The notes under the pieces: generated by a model
The model's input: only the letters and a program-made list of their open reading frames with translations
Told to the model about the DNA's origin: nothing
The model's database searches: none
Shown here: positions 34,261 through 43,681 of the stretch, piece by piece
Layout of the letters: each line of letters opens with the position of its first letter
Position numbering within the stretch: position 1 is the stretch's first letter
Position numbers and translations under genes: made by a program
NCBI RefSeq assembly: GCF_014651055.1
Contig: NZ_BMWD01000003.1
Span: 356,813 to 420,812, forward strand
Direction: 5' to 3'
DNA length: 64,000 nucleotides
Origin: Streptomyces fructofermentans
Lineage (GTDB): Bacteria; Actinomycetota; Actinomycetes; Streptomycetales; Streptomycetaceae

Positions 34261-35306
34261 TCCCGTCCTCCCTCGTCCCGCGCGGCCCCGGCAGGTCGGT
34301 CCTGCGGCTGCACCGCGCGGCCCTGTGGACCTGGCTGTCGCTGGTCGCGGCCACGTCGGCGGCGCTGCTGTGGGCGTACGGCCCCGGCCACGAATCGGCC
34401 CTGGCCGACGCCCTCCGCCAGTGCCCGGACGGCATCGCGCTCTGCGACAGGACCAGCGGCCCCTGGATCGGCCGGTACGACACCGTCTCGGCCCTCGGCA
34501 CCATCGGCGTCGCCCATCTGTCGTTCCTGGTCGCCGGCTGGGCCGGCGCGGCGCTCGTCGGCCGTGAACTGGAGAACGGCACCGCGCACCTCGCCTGGAC
34601 CCAGTCCGTCTCCCCCGCCCGCTGGCTCGCCGCCGAACTCGCCGTCCCCGCGCTGTTCGTCTCGGCGGGCACGACCGTGCTGGTCCTGCTGCACCGGCTC
34701 ATGCGCGACGGCGGTCGGGACCTGGCCTGGGCCTCCTGGTACGAGTACGACGTCTTCCGCGCCGACGGCCCCGTCGCCGTCGCGTACGCCCTGTGCGGTC
34801 TGGCCCTCGGCGCGCTCGCGGGGCTCGTCGTCGGCCGCGCGCTGCCCGCACTGGGCGTCGCCCTGGCGGCCCAGCTCGCCGTCGTCGTCCTGGGCAACGA
34901 GTACCGGCCGAAGCTGTGGCCGGTGGTCTCCGTGACCGGCACCGGGTCGGTGGACGTGCCGTCGGGCGCCGCCCACCTCCACCAGGGCGTGATCACGGCC
35001 GGGGGTGCCCGGCGCGCCACCTCCGTGCCGTGCGACTTCGCGGATGGCCCGAACGGCGCGAACGGCGTGCGCTGCGGCGCGGAGGACGGCGCCTCCGGCG
35101 TCTGGGCCACGTACCACCCCGAGTCCCACTTCCGGCCGCTCCAGCTCGTCGAGACGGGAGCCGTCCTCGCGGTCGCTGCGCTCGCGGTCGCCGCCGCGTT
35201 CCTGCTGCTGCGCCGGCGCACCGCCGCCGCGTCCCCGCCCGCCGCGGCCGGCCGCGCCCCCGGGTCCGTGCCCGCCGACGGGTCCGCCACCGGAGCCTCC
35301 GTATGA
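34257..35306 (+). CDS. ABC exporter permease 1 (tandem paralogue)
   Basis: This 349-residue protein has about six membrane helices. A large extracytoplasmic loop near the C-terminal third ends YHPESHFRPLQLVETG before the last helix. It shares GRELENGTAHL and SPARWLAAELAV with the next gene, at nearly identical DNA. The GTG start overlaps the ATPase stop, and its own stop overlaps the next ATG. The two permeases probably form a heterodimer with one ATPase dimer. Substrate unknown. Confidence 0.88.
   Translation: MIPSSLVPRGPGRSVLRLHRAALWTWLSLVAATSAALLWAYGPGHESALADALRQCPDGIALCDRTSGPWIGRYDTVSALGTIGVAHLSFLVAGWAGAALVGRELENGTAHLAWTQSVSPARWLAAELAVPALFVSAGTTVLVLLHRLMRDGGRDLAWASWYEYDVFRADGPVAVAYALCGLALGALAGLVVGRALPALGVALAAQLAVVVLGNEYRPKLWPVVSVTGTGSVDVPSGAAHLHQGVITAGGARRATSVPCDFADGPNGANGVRCGAEDGASGVWATYHPESHFRPLQLVETGAVLAVAALAVAAAFLLLRRRTAAASPPAAAGRAPGSVPADGSATGASV
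34558..34645 (+). repeat. 88-bp direct repeat, copy 1, inside permease 1
   Basis: This stretch matches 35745-35832 in the next gene with a single mismatch (C versus T in the codon after CACCTCG). The flanking sequences differ far more, which suggests recent local gene conversion between the duplicated permease genes. Confidence 0.85.
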
Positions 35307-36406
35307 GCGCCGCCACCGCCGGGGACACGCCCGGAGGAGCAGCCGGGCGGAGCGCGGGAACACCACGGGCGGGGGAGGCCGGGGAAGCCGGGGGAGCCGC
35401 GGAAGCGAGGACGGCGAAGGAAGCCGCACGGGAAGGGGCCGGGAGCGACCGCTCCCCCGAGGGCGGGCGGACCGGCGGGCGGGCCCGCCCGGGAGTCGCC
35501 GTCCTGCGACTGCACCGCACGGCGCTGCTCGTGTGGGGCGGATACGTCCTGGCCGCCGTGGCCGTGCTGGTGTGGACGGTCACGGTGACCGCCGACGCCG
35601 CGCTCCGCGAACAGGCGCGCTGCGTCGGCGAGCCGGTCTGCGGCATCGCCGCCACGCTCGCGTACGGCGATCGGATCGGCATGGTCGCCACCGCCGTCTG
35701 CTACGGCTTCCTGGTCGTGGCGGCCTTCGCGGGCGGCGCGCTGTTCGGCCGTGAACTGGAGAACGGCACCGCGCACCTCGTCTGGACCCAGTCCGTCTCC
35801 CCCGCCCGCTGGCTCGCCGCCGAACTCGCCGTGGCCGCGCTGCCGCTGCTCCTCGGCAGCGCGGTGCTCGTCCTCTCCTTCCGGTGGGCCTGGTCGGCCC
35901 ACCGGGAGCTGCTGGGGACCGACTGGACCTTCGCCGACGTCTTCGTGGCACGCGGCCCCGCGACGGCGGCCTACTGCCTGTGCGCCCTCGCGGTGGGCGC
36001 GCTCGCCGCGGTCGTGCTGCGCCGCGCGCTGCCCGCCCTGGGTGTCTCGGTGGCGTCGGTGCTCGCCCTGAACCTCGTCCTTGACGGGTTCCGCCCCTCC
36101 CTGTGGCCGCACGTGACCCGCACCGCCCGCACGCCGTTCGAGGTGTCCGGCTCCGCGTGGCAGATCGAGAACGGGGCCGTCGTCGGCGGGCGGCGCACCG
36201 CGGAACTCGGGCCCCACCTGTGCGACGGGACCGCCGCCGAGGTCCGGCGCTGCATGGCCGAGGGGGACATCACCGGCTACTACGCGGCCTACCATCCCCC
36301 GTCCCACTTCTGGCCGCTGCACCTGGCGGAGACCGGGATCGTGCTGGCGGTCGCCGCGCTCGCCACGGGCGCGGCCTTCCTCCTCCTCCGCCACCGAACC
36401 GCCTGA
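35303..36406 (+). CDS. ABC exporter permease 2 (tandem paralogue)
   Basis: This 367-residue paralogue of the preceding permease carries an extra 60-residue Gly/Ala/Arg/Glu-rich cytoplasmic leader before the first helix (VAVLRLHRTALLVWGGYVLA region). The core GRELENGTAHL block and the closing YHPPSHFWPLHLAETG motif match permease 1. ATG 35303 overlaps the previous stop (ATGA). It is the last gene of the GntR-ABC operon and is followed by a large hairpin. Confidence 0.88.
   Translation: MSAATAGDTPGGAAGRSAGTPRAGEAGEAGGAAEARTAKEAAREGAGSDRSPEGGRTGGRARPGVAVLRLHRTALLVWGGYVLAAVAVLVWTVTVTADAALREQARCVGEPVCGIAATLAYGDRIGMVATAVCYGFLVVAAFAGGALFGRELENGTAHLVWTQSVSPARWLAAELAVAALPLLLGSAVLVLSFRWAWSAHRELLGTDWTFADVFVARGPATAAYCLCALAVGALAAVVLRRALPALGVSVASVLALNLVLDGFRPSLWPHVTRTARTPFEVSGSAWQIENGAVVGGRRTAELGPHLCDGTAAEVRRCMAEGDITGYYAAYHPPSHFWPLHLAETGIVLAVAALATGAAFLLLRHRTA
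35745..35832 (+). repeat. 88-bp direct repeat, copy 2, inside permease 2
   Basis: Second copy of the near-identical segment at 34558-34645; one base differs in 88. Confidence 0.85.
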
Positions 36407-36424
36407 CCCCGCCCCCGCCCCGCC

Positions 36425-36504
36425 GGGTCCACCGGGGCACCGGGTCCCCACAGCCCAAGGCCCACCTGTGTGGGGACCCGGTGCCCCGGTGCCCCGGTGG
36501 ACCC
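36425..36504 (+). terminator. Large imperfect hairpin after the ABC operon
   Basis: The 28-base arm at 36425-36452 is complementary to 36469-36504, except that the right arm carries an additional eight-base GGTGCCCC unit. The loop is about 16 bases. It lies 18 bp after the permease 2 stop and can end transcription before ppk. Confidence 0.7.
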
Positions 36505-36997
36505 AAGGACACCCGTCGGTTCCGGGCGCCGGGTCAACCGCCCGGCCGGCATGCCGCACGCCCGACCAGCCCGTCCACCCGACCCACCGGTCCCCCAGGT
36601 CGCCGGGTCAACCGCCCGCCCGGCCCGCGCCCGACCCGCCCGGCACGCCCCGCGCCCGACCCGCCCGGTCGGTCCGTGGCCACCCGTCCGGCCCGGCGGG
36701 GACCACCCGGCCGGACGGCGGGTCGTACGCCCCTTTTCGTACGCGCACCCGCTCCGCACGGGCGCGCGGATGTTCCGGGGCCGCTCTCCGATATCCCTCA
36801 CGTCATGTCCCCGTAACCGTTGATTCAGACGGGCTTGCGACGCTCGCCCAATGAACCCCGCCGCGCCAGAGCCCTCGCCTCCGCCGGAGCACGAGCCCTC
36901 GCCCGTGAGGGTGAACGGGAGCCCGCAGGTCCCCCCGCGGCTCACTCCCGCTCTGTCCGACGCGCCTGTAACCCTCCGGGCGCGGAAGAATGGGTCC
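36505..36997. other. Gene-free interval upstream of ppk
   Basis: About 490 bp with no supported gene. The first 230 bp are a C-rich low-complexity tract. The ppk frame remains open back to 36851, but the residues there (Pro/Ser/Glu-rich) do not resemble PPK. TGTAACCCT at 36967-36975 could be a -10 element for ppk. A single PHO-box-like half unit GTTCACCCTCA lies on the reverse strand at 36906-36916, without a second clear repeat. Confidence 0.4.
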
Positions 36998-39229
36998 ATG
37001 AGCCAGCCCAAAGCCCAGGCGCAGGTCCAGCACCCGCAGCCCTCCGTCGGTTCCATAGCCGCCCACCGCCCGCACACCGTGGCGGCGAACGTCTCCGACC
37101 TGGAGCCCGACCTCGACGCGGACCTCGACGGTTACGAGGATTCGGTACAGGACGGCGTCCAGCTCCCGCAGGGCCGTTTCCTCGACAGGGAGCGAAGCTG
37201 GCTGGCATTCAACGAACGCGTCCTCGAACTCGCCGAGGACCCGGACACCCCCCTCCTCGAACGGGCCAAGTTCCTGGCCATCTTCGCCAGCAACCTGGAC
37301 GAGTTCTTCATGGTCCGCGTGGCCGGCCTCAAGCGGCGCATCGCGACCGGTGTGGCCACCCGGTCGGCGTCGGGACTCCAGCCCCGCGAGGTGCTGGAGA
37401 TGATCTGGGCGCGCTCCCGGGAGCTCATGGCCCGGCACGCCGCCTGCTACCAGGACGACGTCGCACCCCAGCTCGCCGAGGAGGGCATCCACCTGGTCCG
37501 GTGGAGCGAGCTGTCCGAGAAGGAGCAGGCCCGCCTCTTCACCCTCTTCCGCCACCAGATCTTCCCGGTCCTGACCCCCCTCGCGGTCGACCCTGCGCAC
37601 CCCTTCCCCTATATCTCCGGCCTCTCCCTGAACCTCGCGGTCGTCGTGCGGAACCCGGTCTCGGGCCACCGCCACTTCGCGCGCGTCAAGGTCCCGCCGC
37701 TGCTCTCCCGCTTCCTGGAGGCCTCCCCGAACCGCTACGTCCCCATCGAGGACGTCATCGCGGCGCACCTGGAGGAACTGTTCCCGGGCATGGAGGTCCT
37801 GGAGCACCACACGTTCCGGCTCACCCGCAACGAGGACCTGGAGGTCGAGGAGGACGACGCCGAGAACCTGCTCCAGGCCCTGGAGAAGGAACTCATGCGG
37901 CGCCGCTTCGGCCCGCCGGTGCGCCTCGAGGTCGAGGAGTCCATCGACCGGTACGTGCTCGACCTGCTGGTACGGGAGCTGAAGATCTCCGAAGCGGAGG
38001 TGTACCCGCTCCCCGGCCCCCTGGACCTCACCGGCCTCTTCGGCATCGGCGCCCTCGACCGGCCCGAGCTGAAGTACCCGAAGTTCATCGCGGGCACCCA
38101 CCGGGACCTCGCCGAGGTCGAGTCGGCGTCCGCGCCCGACATCTTCGCGGCCCTGCGCGAGCGGGACGTCCTGCTGCACCACCCTTACGACTCCTTCTCC
38201 ACCTCCGTGCAGGCGTTCCTGGAGCAGGCGGCGTCCGACCCGGACGTGCTGGCCATCAAGCAGACGCTGTACCGGACCTCGGGCGACTCGCCGATCGTCG
38301 ACGCCCTGATCGACGCGGCCGAGTCCGGCAAGCAGGTGCTCGTACTCGTCGAGATCAAGGCGCGCTTCGACGAGCAGGCGAACATCAAGTGGGCCCGCAA
38401 GCTGGAGGAGTCGGGCTGCCACGTGGTCTACGGACTCGTCGGCCTGAAGACCCACTGCAAGCTGTCGCTGGTGGTGCGCCAGGAGGGCGAGACCCTGCGC
38501 AGGTACAGCCACGTCGGCACGGGCAACTACCACCCCAAGACGGCGAGGCTGTACGAGGACCTGGGCCTGCTGACCGCGGACCCGCAGGTCGGCGCGGACC
38601 TCTCCGACCTCTTCAACCGGCTCTCCGGCTACTCCCGCCGCGAGACGTACCGCCGTCTGCTCGTCGCGCCCAAGTCCCTGCGCGACGGCCTGATCGCCCG
38701 GGTCAACAAGGAGGTCCAGCACCACCGCGCCGGACGTCCCGCCTACGTGCGCATCAAGGTCAACTCGATGGTGGACGAGGCGCTCATCGACTCGCTCTAC
38801 CGCGCCTCCCAGGCGGGCGTGCCGGTGGACATCTGGGTCCGCGGCATCTGCGCCGTCAGGCCGGGCGTCCCCGGCCTGTCCGAGAACATACGGGTGCGGT
38901 CCGTCCTCGGCCGCTTCCTCGAGCACTCCCGCGTCTTCGGCTTCGGCAACGGGGGCGAGCCCGAGGTGTGGATCGGCAGCGCCGACATGATGCACCGGAA
39001 CCTGGACCGGCGCATCGAGGCCCTGGTGAGGATCACCGACCCGGCCCACCGAGCCGCCCTCAGCCGCCTGTTCGAGACAGGCATGTCCGACACCACCTCC
39101 TCCTGGCACCTGGGCCCCGACGGCGAATGGACCCGGCACGCGACCGACGCCGACGGACACGCCCTGCGCAACATCCAGGAGATGCTCATAGACGCCCGGA
39201 GGCGCCGGCGTGGCACAGCGACACCTTGA
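36998..39229 (+). CDS. ppk: Polyphosphate kinase 1
   Basis: PPK1 reversibly polymerises the gamma-phosphate of ATP into polyphosphate. In streptomycetes ppk influences antibiotic production and is linked to the Pho regulon. The 743-residue protein has all PPK1 blocks: [34 protein letters not shown], the phospho-histidine H505 in [12 protein letters not shown], and [14 protein letters not shown] then [16 protein letters not shown]. About 65 N-terminal residues precede the conserved domain and are acidic ([12 protein letters not shown]). ATG 36998 was chosen since upstream residues are low-complexity. The next gene overlaps by 20 bp. Confidence 0.96.
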   Translation: MSQPKAQAQVQHPQPSVGSIAAHRPHTVAANVSDLEPDLDADLDGYEDSVQDGVQLPQGRFLDRERSWLAFNERVLELAEDPDTPLLERAKFLAIFASNLDEFFMVRVAGLKRRIATGVATRSASGLQPREVLEMIWARSRELMARHAACYQDDVAPQLAEEGIHLVRWSELSEKEQARLFTLFRHQIFPVLTPLAVDPAHPFPYISGLSLNLAVVVRNPVSGHRHFARVKVPPLLSRFLEASPNRYVPIEDVIAAHLEELFPGMEVLEHHTFRLTRNEDLEVEEDDAENLLQALEKELMRRRFGPPVRLEVEESIDRYVLDLLVRELKISEAEVYPLPGPLDLTGLFGIGALDRPELKYPKFIAGTHRDLAEVESASAPDIFAALRERDVLLHHPYDSFSTSVQAFLEQAASDPDVLAIKQTLYRTSGDSPIVDALIDAAESGKQVLVLVEIKARFDEQANIKWARKLEESGCHVVYGLVGLKTHCKLSLVVRQEGETLRRYSHVGTGNYHPKTARLYEDLGLLTADPQVGADLSDLFNRLSGYSRRETYRRLLVAPKSLRDGLIARVNKEVQHHRAGRPAYVRIKVNSMVDEALIDSLYRASQAGVPVDIWVRGICAVRPGVPGLSENIRVRSVLGRFLEHSRVFGFGNGGEPEVWIGSADMMHRNLDRRIEALVRITDPAHRAALSRLFETGMSDTTSSWHLGPDGEWTRHATDADGHALRNIQEMLIDARRRRRGTATP

Positions 39230-40229
39230 CCCCACGGCGGAATCCGTGGCCGGGGACGCCCTCGCGGCCTATCTCCGCGCCCAGGCCACGGAGTTCCTCC
39301 GCGCCCTGCGCCAGCACCGCGAGACCGGCGGTGCGGTGGCGGGCGGCGCGGAGGACGCCGTGGACGCGGCGCGCGCCCTGCGCCGCTCGGCGCGCCGCAT
39401 CAGCGGCACGCTGCACACGTTCCGGCCCCTGCTCGACGAGGGCTGGACCGAGGGCATGCGGCCCGAACTGGCTTGGCTTTCGGGCACGTTGGCCCGCGAG
39501 CACGCGTACGCGGCCCGGCTTGAGCGACTGCTCGCGGCGCTGCACCGACTGTCCGGCTCGACGGCCTTCCCCGCCCAGCCGGTGTCCGGGATCCGGCCGG
39601 ACAAGGGCCACTTGACGCTGGGCGGGGCCAAGGCGGGCGCCCTCCTGGAACGCCAGTTGACGCTGGCCCGCACGCGCGCCCACTCGGCCGCGCTCCAGGC
39701 CATCGGCTCCTCCCGCTTCCACGCGGTCGCGGACAGCGTCGCGGTCCTCGCCAGCGAGGTCCCGCTGGCGGGGACGGCGACCGCCGCGGACCTGCGGCCC
39801 CCGGCCACCGCCGCGGAGGACCGGCTGCGCGACGCCGTGGCCGGGCTGCCCCTGGTCACGGCGGGCCACCCCTACAACGCGGAGGCCCTCGTCCACGGCC
39901 TGTCCTCGGACACCGCACCGCACCCCCAGGACTCCCCGTGGCACCAGGTCAGGCTGCTGCTCCGCCTGCACCGTTACGCCCGGGAGGTGCTGCACGGCGG
40001 CGAGGGCACGGTGGACGGGCGCCTGCTGCACGCGGGCAGGGCCCTGAACCGGCACCGCGACGCGGCGGAGGCGGCCGCGGCGGCTTCCGCCGCCGCCCGC
40101 ACCCCGCGGATCGCGCCCTCCACCGCGTACGCGCTCGGAGTGCTCCACGCGGACCAGCGGCACGAGGTGGAAGCGGCGAGGTTCGCGTTCCAGCGGGCCT
40201 GGCTGAGAGAGACGGTCGGCACCCCGTGA
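39210..40229 (+). CDS. CHAD-domain protein (polyphosphate-associated)
   Basis: This is a 339-residue helical CHAD protein. CHAD domains carry conserved basic and His residues and bind polyphosphate. Here the pattern [29 protein letters not shown] (early helix pair) and [16 protein letters not shown] His/Arg positions are seen. It overlaps the ppk stop by 20 bp, so translation is coupled, consistent with shared polyphosphate function. The usual HxxRVxxRR core is partly altered ([14 protein letters not shown]), so some binding residues may be replaced. Confidence 0.88.
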   Translation: MAQRHLDPTAESVAGDALAAYLRAQATEFLRALRQHRETGGAVAGGAEDAVDAARALRRSARRISGTLHTFRPLLDEGWTEGMRPELAWLSGTLAREHAYAARLERLLAALHRLSGSTAFPAQPVSGIRPDKGHLTLGGAKAGALLERQLTLARTRAHSAALQAIGSSRFHAVADSVAVLASEVPLAGTATAADLRPPATAAEDRLRDAVAGLPLVTAGHPYNAEALVHGLSSDTAPHPQDSPWHQVRLLLRLHRYAREVLHGGEGTVDGRLLHAGRALNRHRDAAEAAAAASAAARTPRIAPSTAYALGVLHADQRHEVEAARFAFQRAWLRETVGTP

Positions 40230-40264
40230 CCGGCCGCGGCCCGGAAGAGGCGAGGGGAGCACCC

Positions 40265-40687
40265 GTGCATCCGACGAGCGAGGAACCGGTGCTCGCGGCG
40301 GGCTGCGTCCTGTGGCGCCGCTCGCCGTTCGACGGCGCTCTGGAGCTGTGCCTGGTCCACCGCCCGAAGTACGACGACTGGTCGCACCCGAAGGGCAAGC
40401 TGAAGGCCGGCGAGGACGCCCTGGCGGGCGCGCTCCGGGAGGTCGAGGAGGAGACGGGCCGCCGCTGCGCGCCCGGCCCCCGGCTGTCGACCCAGTACTA
40501 CCTGGCGAACGACCGCCCCAAGCAGGTGAGTTACTGGGCGGCGGAGGCGGCCGACGGCAGCTTCGAGCCCAACCGCGAGGTGGACCGCGTCCTGTGGCTC
40601 CCGCCGACGGCCGCCCGCCACCGCCTGACCCAGCCCCGCGACAAGGTCCTGGTCGACGAACTCCTGGCGGCCCTGCGCCACGCGTGA
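40265..40687 (+). CDS. NUDIX hydrolase (MutT-like)
   Basis: This is a 140-residue NUDIX protein. The NUDIX box GX5EX7REUXEEXGU is satisfied by GKLKAGEDALAGALREVEEETG. Members cleave nucleoside or inositol polyphosphates. It is the third gene of the ppk-CHAD-NUDIX operon, so a polyphosphate or nucleotide clean-up role is plausible. GTG 40265 has GAGGGGAG six bases upstream. GTG 40226, which overlaps the CHAD stop, is an alternative start adding 13 residues. Confidence 0.92.
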   Translation: MHPTSEEPVLAAGCVLWRRSPFDGALELCLVHRPKYDDWSHPKGKLKAGEDALAGALREVEEETGRRCAPGPRLSTQYYLANDRPKQVSYWAAEAADGSFEPNREVDRVLWLPPTAARHRLTQPRDKVLVDELLAALRHA

Positions 40688-40825
40688 CGCCGCCGCGCGG
40701 GACCCCGCGCGGCCCGGAGCCACCGGCCGCACCCGCCGCGTACGCGACGGCCCGGCCCGTACGTACGACAGCCCGCCCTCGCCGACGGGCCGTCACCGCC
40801 CGTCCGTCCCGGACGGGCGGCCTCG

Positions 40826-40993
40826 TCAGCCGGCGTCCACCGGCGGATGCCCCGCCGCGTCGGAGCGGGCCATGCTGCGGGCCCGGCGGGCCGGGCCTCT
40901 CCAGCCGCAACTGCACCGGGCAAGGCAGAACCGGCCCTGCTCGACGGTCGTCGTGCGGTGTTCCTGGGAGTCCGAGTCAGCCTGCTGCGCCAC
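40826..40993 (-). CDS. Small CxxxC-containing protein of unknown function
   Basis: A 55-residue frame from GTG 40993 contains TTTVEQGRFCLARCSCGWRG, then PARRARSMARSDAAGH. I recall similar short streptomycete proteins with a CxCGWRGPARR motif and alternating Arg/Ala helix. Three cysteines could bind a metal. No good ribosome binding site is visible, and ATG 41053 is an alternative start. It lies at the inferred edge of an inversion. The rest of the 40688-41124 interval shows nothing else. Confidence 0.5.
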   Translation of the reverse strand: MAQQADSDSQEHRTTTVEQGRFCLARCSCGWRGPARRARSMARSDAAGHPPVDAG

Positions 40994-41124
40994 GCCACCA
41001 CGGTACCGACCGCCGGTGAACACCGTCCCGGCCGTGTCGCCGCGTGACAACACCCCTCACCCGTCGTTAAGCGGAGCGACGGGAGGCCCGCGTGAGGACC
41101 GGGCCCGGCTGGGGGTAGCAGGCG

Positions 41125-41958
41125 ATGGTGGAGCGGCAGCGAAGGCGGCGGGGCCCGGCGGTGGCCGCCGCGGCGGCGGGGCTGATGGCCTGCGCCACCG
41201 GGTGCTCGGGCAGCGGGGCCGCCGCCGAGGACCCGCGGGGCACCGAGGACGCGGTGGCGGTCCTCCGGCAGGCCCCGGCCACCCTGGTCCGCGCGGGCAC
41301 GTCCAAGGCGCGTACGTCGATGGAGATGGCCACCGGAGGCACCCGGGTGACGATCCGCGGCGAGGGCGTCTACGACTACGAGGACCAGGTCGGCCGGCTG
41401 CGGGTGCTGCTCCCGCAGGACCCGTCCGGCGCGGACGAGCACCGCCCGATCACCGAGCTGCTCGCACCGGGCGCCCTCTACATGAAGAACCGCGGCGCGG
41501 GCGTCCCGGCCGACAAGTGGGTCCGCGTCGCGACCGCCACGCTCTCCGACGGGAACCTGGTCACCGGCGGCGCGACCGACCCCTTCGCCGCCGCCGAACT
41601 GCTGCGGGGCACCCGCGAGGCGGCGTACGTGGGCACGGCGTCGGTGGGCGGCACCCCCGTCCGGCACTACCGCGGGACCGCCGACCTCGCCGCCGCCGCG
41701 CGGGGAGCCTCGCAGGGCCAGCGCGCCGCACTGCGCGCGGCGGCGAAAGGGTTCGCCACGGCGACCGTGCCCTTCGACGCCTACCTCGACGACCAGGGCC
41801 GCATCCGCAAGGTCCGCCACCGGTTCAGTTTCGTGAACGACCGTCGGCAGGGCACCGTCGCGGTGGCCTCGACGACACTGCTGTACGGCTTCGGCACCCC
41901 CGTCGACGTACGGCTGCCCGACTCCGGGGACATCTTCGCCGGCCGGATCGCCGAGTAG
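41125..41958 (+). CDS. Lipoprotein, LppX/LprG-like fold suspected
   Basis: This 277-residue exported protein has basic residues (VERQRRRR), a hydrophobic stretch and the lipobox MACATGC with Cys27 as the likely lipidation site. The mature part has repeated beta strands of the type SMEMATGGTRVTIRGEGVYDY and TELLAPGALYMKN...DKWVRV. These resemble the LppX/LprG/LprF lipid-binding lipoproteins of mycobacteria. A role in lipid or glycolipid handling at the membrane surface is inferred. Confidence 0.8.
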   Translation: MVERQRRRRGPAVAAAAAGLMACATGCSGSGAAAEDPRGTEDAVAVLRQAPATLVRAGTSKARTSMEMATGGTRVTIRGEGVYDYEDQVGRLRVLLPQDPSGADEHRPITELLAPGALYMKNRGAGVPADKWVRVATATLSDGNLVTGGATDPFAAAELLRGTREAAYVGTASVGGTPVRHYRGTADLAAAARGASQGQRAALRAAAKGFATATVPFDAYLDDQGRIRKVRHRFSFVNDRRQGTVAVASTTLLYGFGTPVDVRLPDSGDIFAGRIAE

Positions 41959-42075
41959 CCGCAGCGGTCCCCCGACCCGGCCGGAATGTGCGGGGCCGGA
42001 AATGGTCCGTTGGTGCCATGCGCTGTCCGTAGGCCGCTCCCTACTCTAGGAAGTCGGTGACGGCAGGAAGAGGTG

Positions 42076-42276
42076 ATGCACGTGGCTCCGGCGCGCGGTA
42101 CGGCAGTCCAGGACCACGTGGCCCTGGCCGAGATCGAGCTGTGCGGCGACCTGATCATCGCGGCGTCCGCCGCCCGTGAGGACCGGCTGAGCGCCGACCG
42201 CATCGACGAGGTCCTCAGAGTGGCCGAGGAGCGCTTCCTGGAGGAGTACGGCGAGGAAGGCGACGAGCCCGGCTGA
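42076..42276 (+). CDS. Small acidic protein of unknown function
   Basis: This is a 66-residue protein with an N-terminal MHVAPARGTAVQDHVAL and two predicted helices (IELCGDLIIAASAARED, RIDEVLRVAEERFLEEYGEE). GGAAGAGG precedes it. The ATG at 42076 is only three bases away, whereas the in-frame GTG at 42082 has better spacing and may be the real start. It lies between the lipoprotein and csoR. Function unknown. Confidence 0.7.
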   Translation: MHVAPARGTAVQDHVALAEIELCGDLIIAASAAREDRLSADRIDEVLRVAEERFLEEYGEEGDEPG

Positions 42277-42478
42277 CCGGCCCGTCTCCCGAAGCCGCGG
42301 TCCGGACCCCCGGCCCCGGAACCCCGCACCGCCCGGGGCACGGTCCACCGGCCCCGACCGGACCCGTCCCGACCTGTTCATGCCGTACGGCAACGCCCGC
42401 GCACCCGCCCCGGGCGGCACGGGCCCGCTCCCCGCCCCGGACTCCCCTGCGCGGGAACGGCGGGTGGCGGCCCGGGCG

Positions 42479-42850
42479 TCAGGTGCGCAGCAGCCGCCCG
42501 ATGGCCTTCGTGGCCTCCTCCACCTTGGCGTCGATCTCCGCGCCGCCCTTGACGGCGGCGTCCGCGACGCAGTGGCGGAGGTGCTCCTCCAGGAGTTGCA
42601 GGGCGAAGGACTGGAGCGCCTTCGTGGAGGCGGACACCTGCGTGAGTATGTCGATGCAGTAGACGTCCTCGTCGACCATCCGCTGAAGGCCCCGGATCTG
42701 GCCCTCGATGCGCCGCAGCCGCTTGAGGTGCTCGCCCTTCTGGTGGTGGTAGCCGTGGATCCCGCGGTCGTGGTCGGTCACGATCTCCTGGGCTCCGGCC
42801 TCCTGGGACTCCTCGGAGGGAGCTGCCGCACCGGCCTCGGTGGTCGTCAT
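42479..42850 (-). CDS. csoR: CsoR: copper-sensing repressor
   Basis: This 123-residue all-helical repressor releases DNA when it binds Cu(I). The ligand set is C65 (VYCIDIL), H90 and C94 (EEHLRHCV), matching C75/H100/C104 of S. lividans CsoR with a ten-residue offset. The second-shell residues YHH and GQIRG are also present. AGGAGG lies six bases before ATG 42850. No copper ATPase or chaperone gene adjoins it, so targets lie elsewhere. Its operator is just upstream. Confidence 0.93.
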   Translation of the reverse strand: MTTTEAGAAAPSEESQEAGAQEIVTDHDRGIHGYHHQKGEHLKRLRRIEGQIRGLQRMVDEDVYCIDILTQVSASTKALQSFALQLLEEHLRHCVADAAVKGGAEIDAKVEEATKAIGRLLRT

Positions 42851-42869
42851 CGCGTCCTCCTGCTGACTG

Positions 42870-42886
42870 ATACCCCTACCGGGTAT
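42870..42886. promoter_or_regulatory. CsoR operator
   Basis: ATACCC-CTACC-GGGTAT is a pseudo-palindrome with six-base arms, matching the TACCC/GGGTA type of CsoR sites. It lies 20 bp before the csoR start codon, so csoR is probably autoregulated. A second half-like GGGTATAGGG follows at about 42905-42914. Confidence 0.75.
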
Positions 42887-43053
42887 ATGGTAACGAACTT
42901 TGCTGGGTATAGGGCCCTTGGCCGACGGCCTCGGAGGACCCCGTGCCGATCACTTTGCCCGATGGGTGACACTGGGGGGCGGCCGGTTAGCCGTGGCCGG
43001 ATGATGCGCCTAGCATCAGCCTGACCGACACCGAAGCAATCCGAGGACCACAC

Positions 43054-43674
43054 GTGCGATTTCGTCTGACCCCCAGGGAGACGAGCTTCTACGACATGTT
43101 CGCCGCGTCTGCGGACAACATCGTCACGGGCTCGAAGCTCCTGATGGAACTGCTCGGGGCGGACTCGTCCGGCCGAGCCGAGATCGCAGAGCGGATGCGG
43201 GCCGCGGAACACGCCGGTGACGACGCCACCCACGCGATCTTCCACCAGCTGAACTCCTCGTTCATCACGCCGTTCGACCGCGAGGACATCTACAACCTCG
43301 CCTCGTCCCTCGACGACATCATGGACTTCATGGAGGAGGCCGTCGACCTGGTCGTCCTCTACCAGGTGGAGGACCTGCCGAAGGGCGTCGAGCAGCAGAT
43401 CGAGGTGCTGGCCCGCGCCGCCGAGCTGACCGCCGAGGCCATGCCGAGCCTGCGCACGATGAACAACCTCACCGAGTACTGGATCGAGGTCAACCGCCTG
43501 GAGAACCAGGCCGACCAGATCCACCGCAAGCTGCTGGCCACGCTCTTCAACGGCAAGTACGACGCCATCGAGGTGCTGAAGCTCAAGCAGATCGTGGATG
43601 TACTGGAAGAGGCCGCCGACGCCTTCGAGCACGTCGCCAACACGGTGGAGACCATCGCGGTCAAGGAGTCCTGA
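43054..43674 (+). CDS. PhoU-like DUF47 protein, Pit partner
   Basis: This 206-residue helical protein resembles PhoU, with two acidic bundles (RAAEHAGDDATHAIF, DREDIYNLASSLDDIMDFMEEA, NRLENQADQIHRKL, LEEAADAFEHVANTVE). DUF47 proteins are nearly always encoded next to Pit transporters and are thought to control them or bind metal-phosphate. GTG 43054 starts it. The Pit gene follows after seven bases. Confidence 0.92.
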   Translation: MRFRLTPRETSFYDMFAASADNIVTGSKLLMELLGADSSGRAEIAERMRAAEHAGDDATHAIFHQLNSSFITPFDREDIYNLASSLDDIMDFMEEAVDLVVLYQVEDLPKGVEQQIEVLARAAELTAEAMPSLRTMNNLTEYWIEVNRLENQADQIHRKLLATLFNGKYDAIEVLKLKQIVDVLEEAADAFEHVANTVETIAVKES

Positions 43675-43681
43675 CCCCTTC

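Noticed and set aside
36906..36916. PHO-box-like GTTCACCCTCA upstream of ppk
   Set aside because: Only one good 11-bp unit is present and it is on the strand opposite to ppk. PhoP sites need at least two direct repeats. Footprinting could still overturn this.
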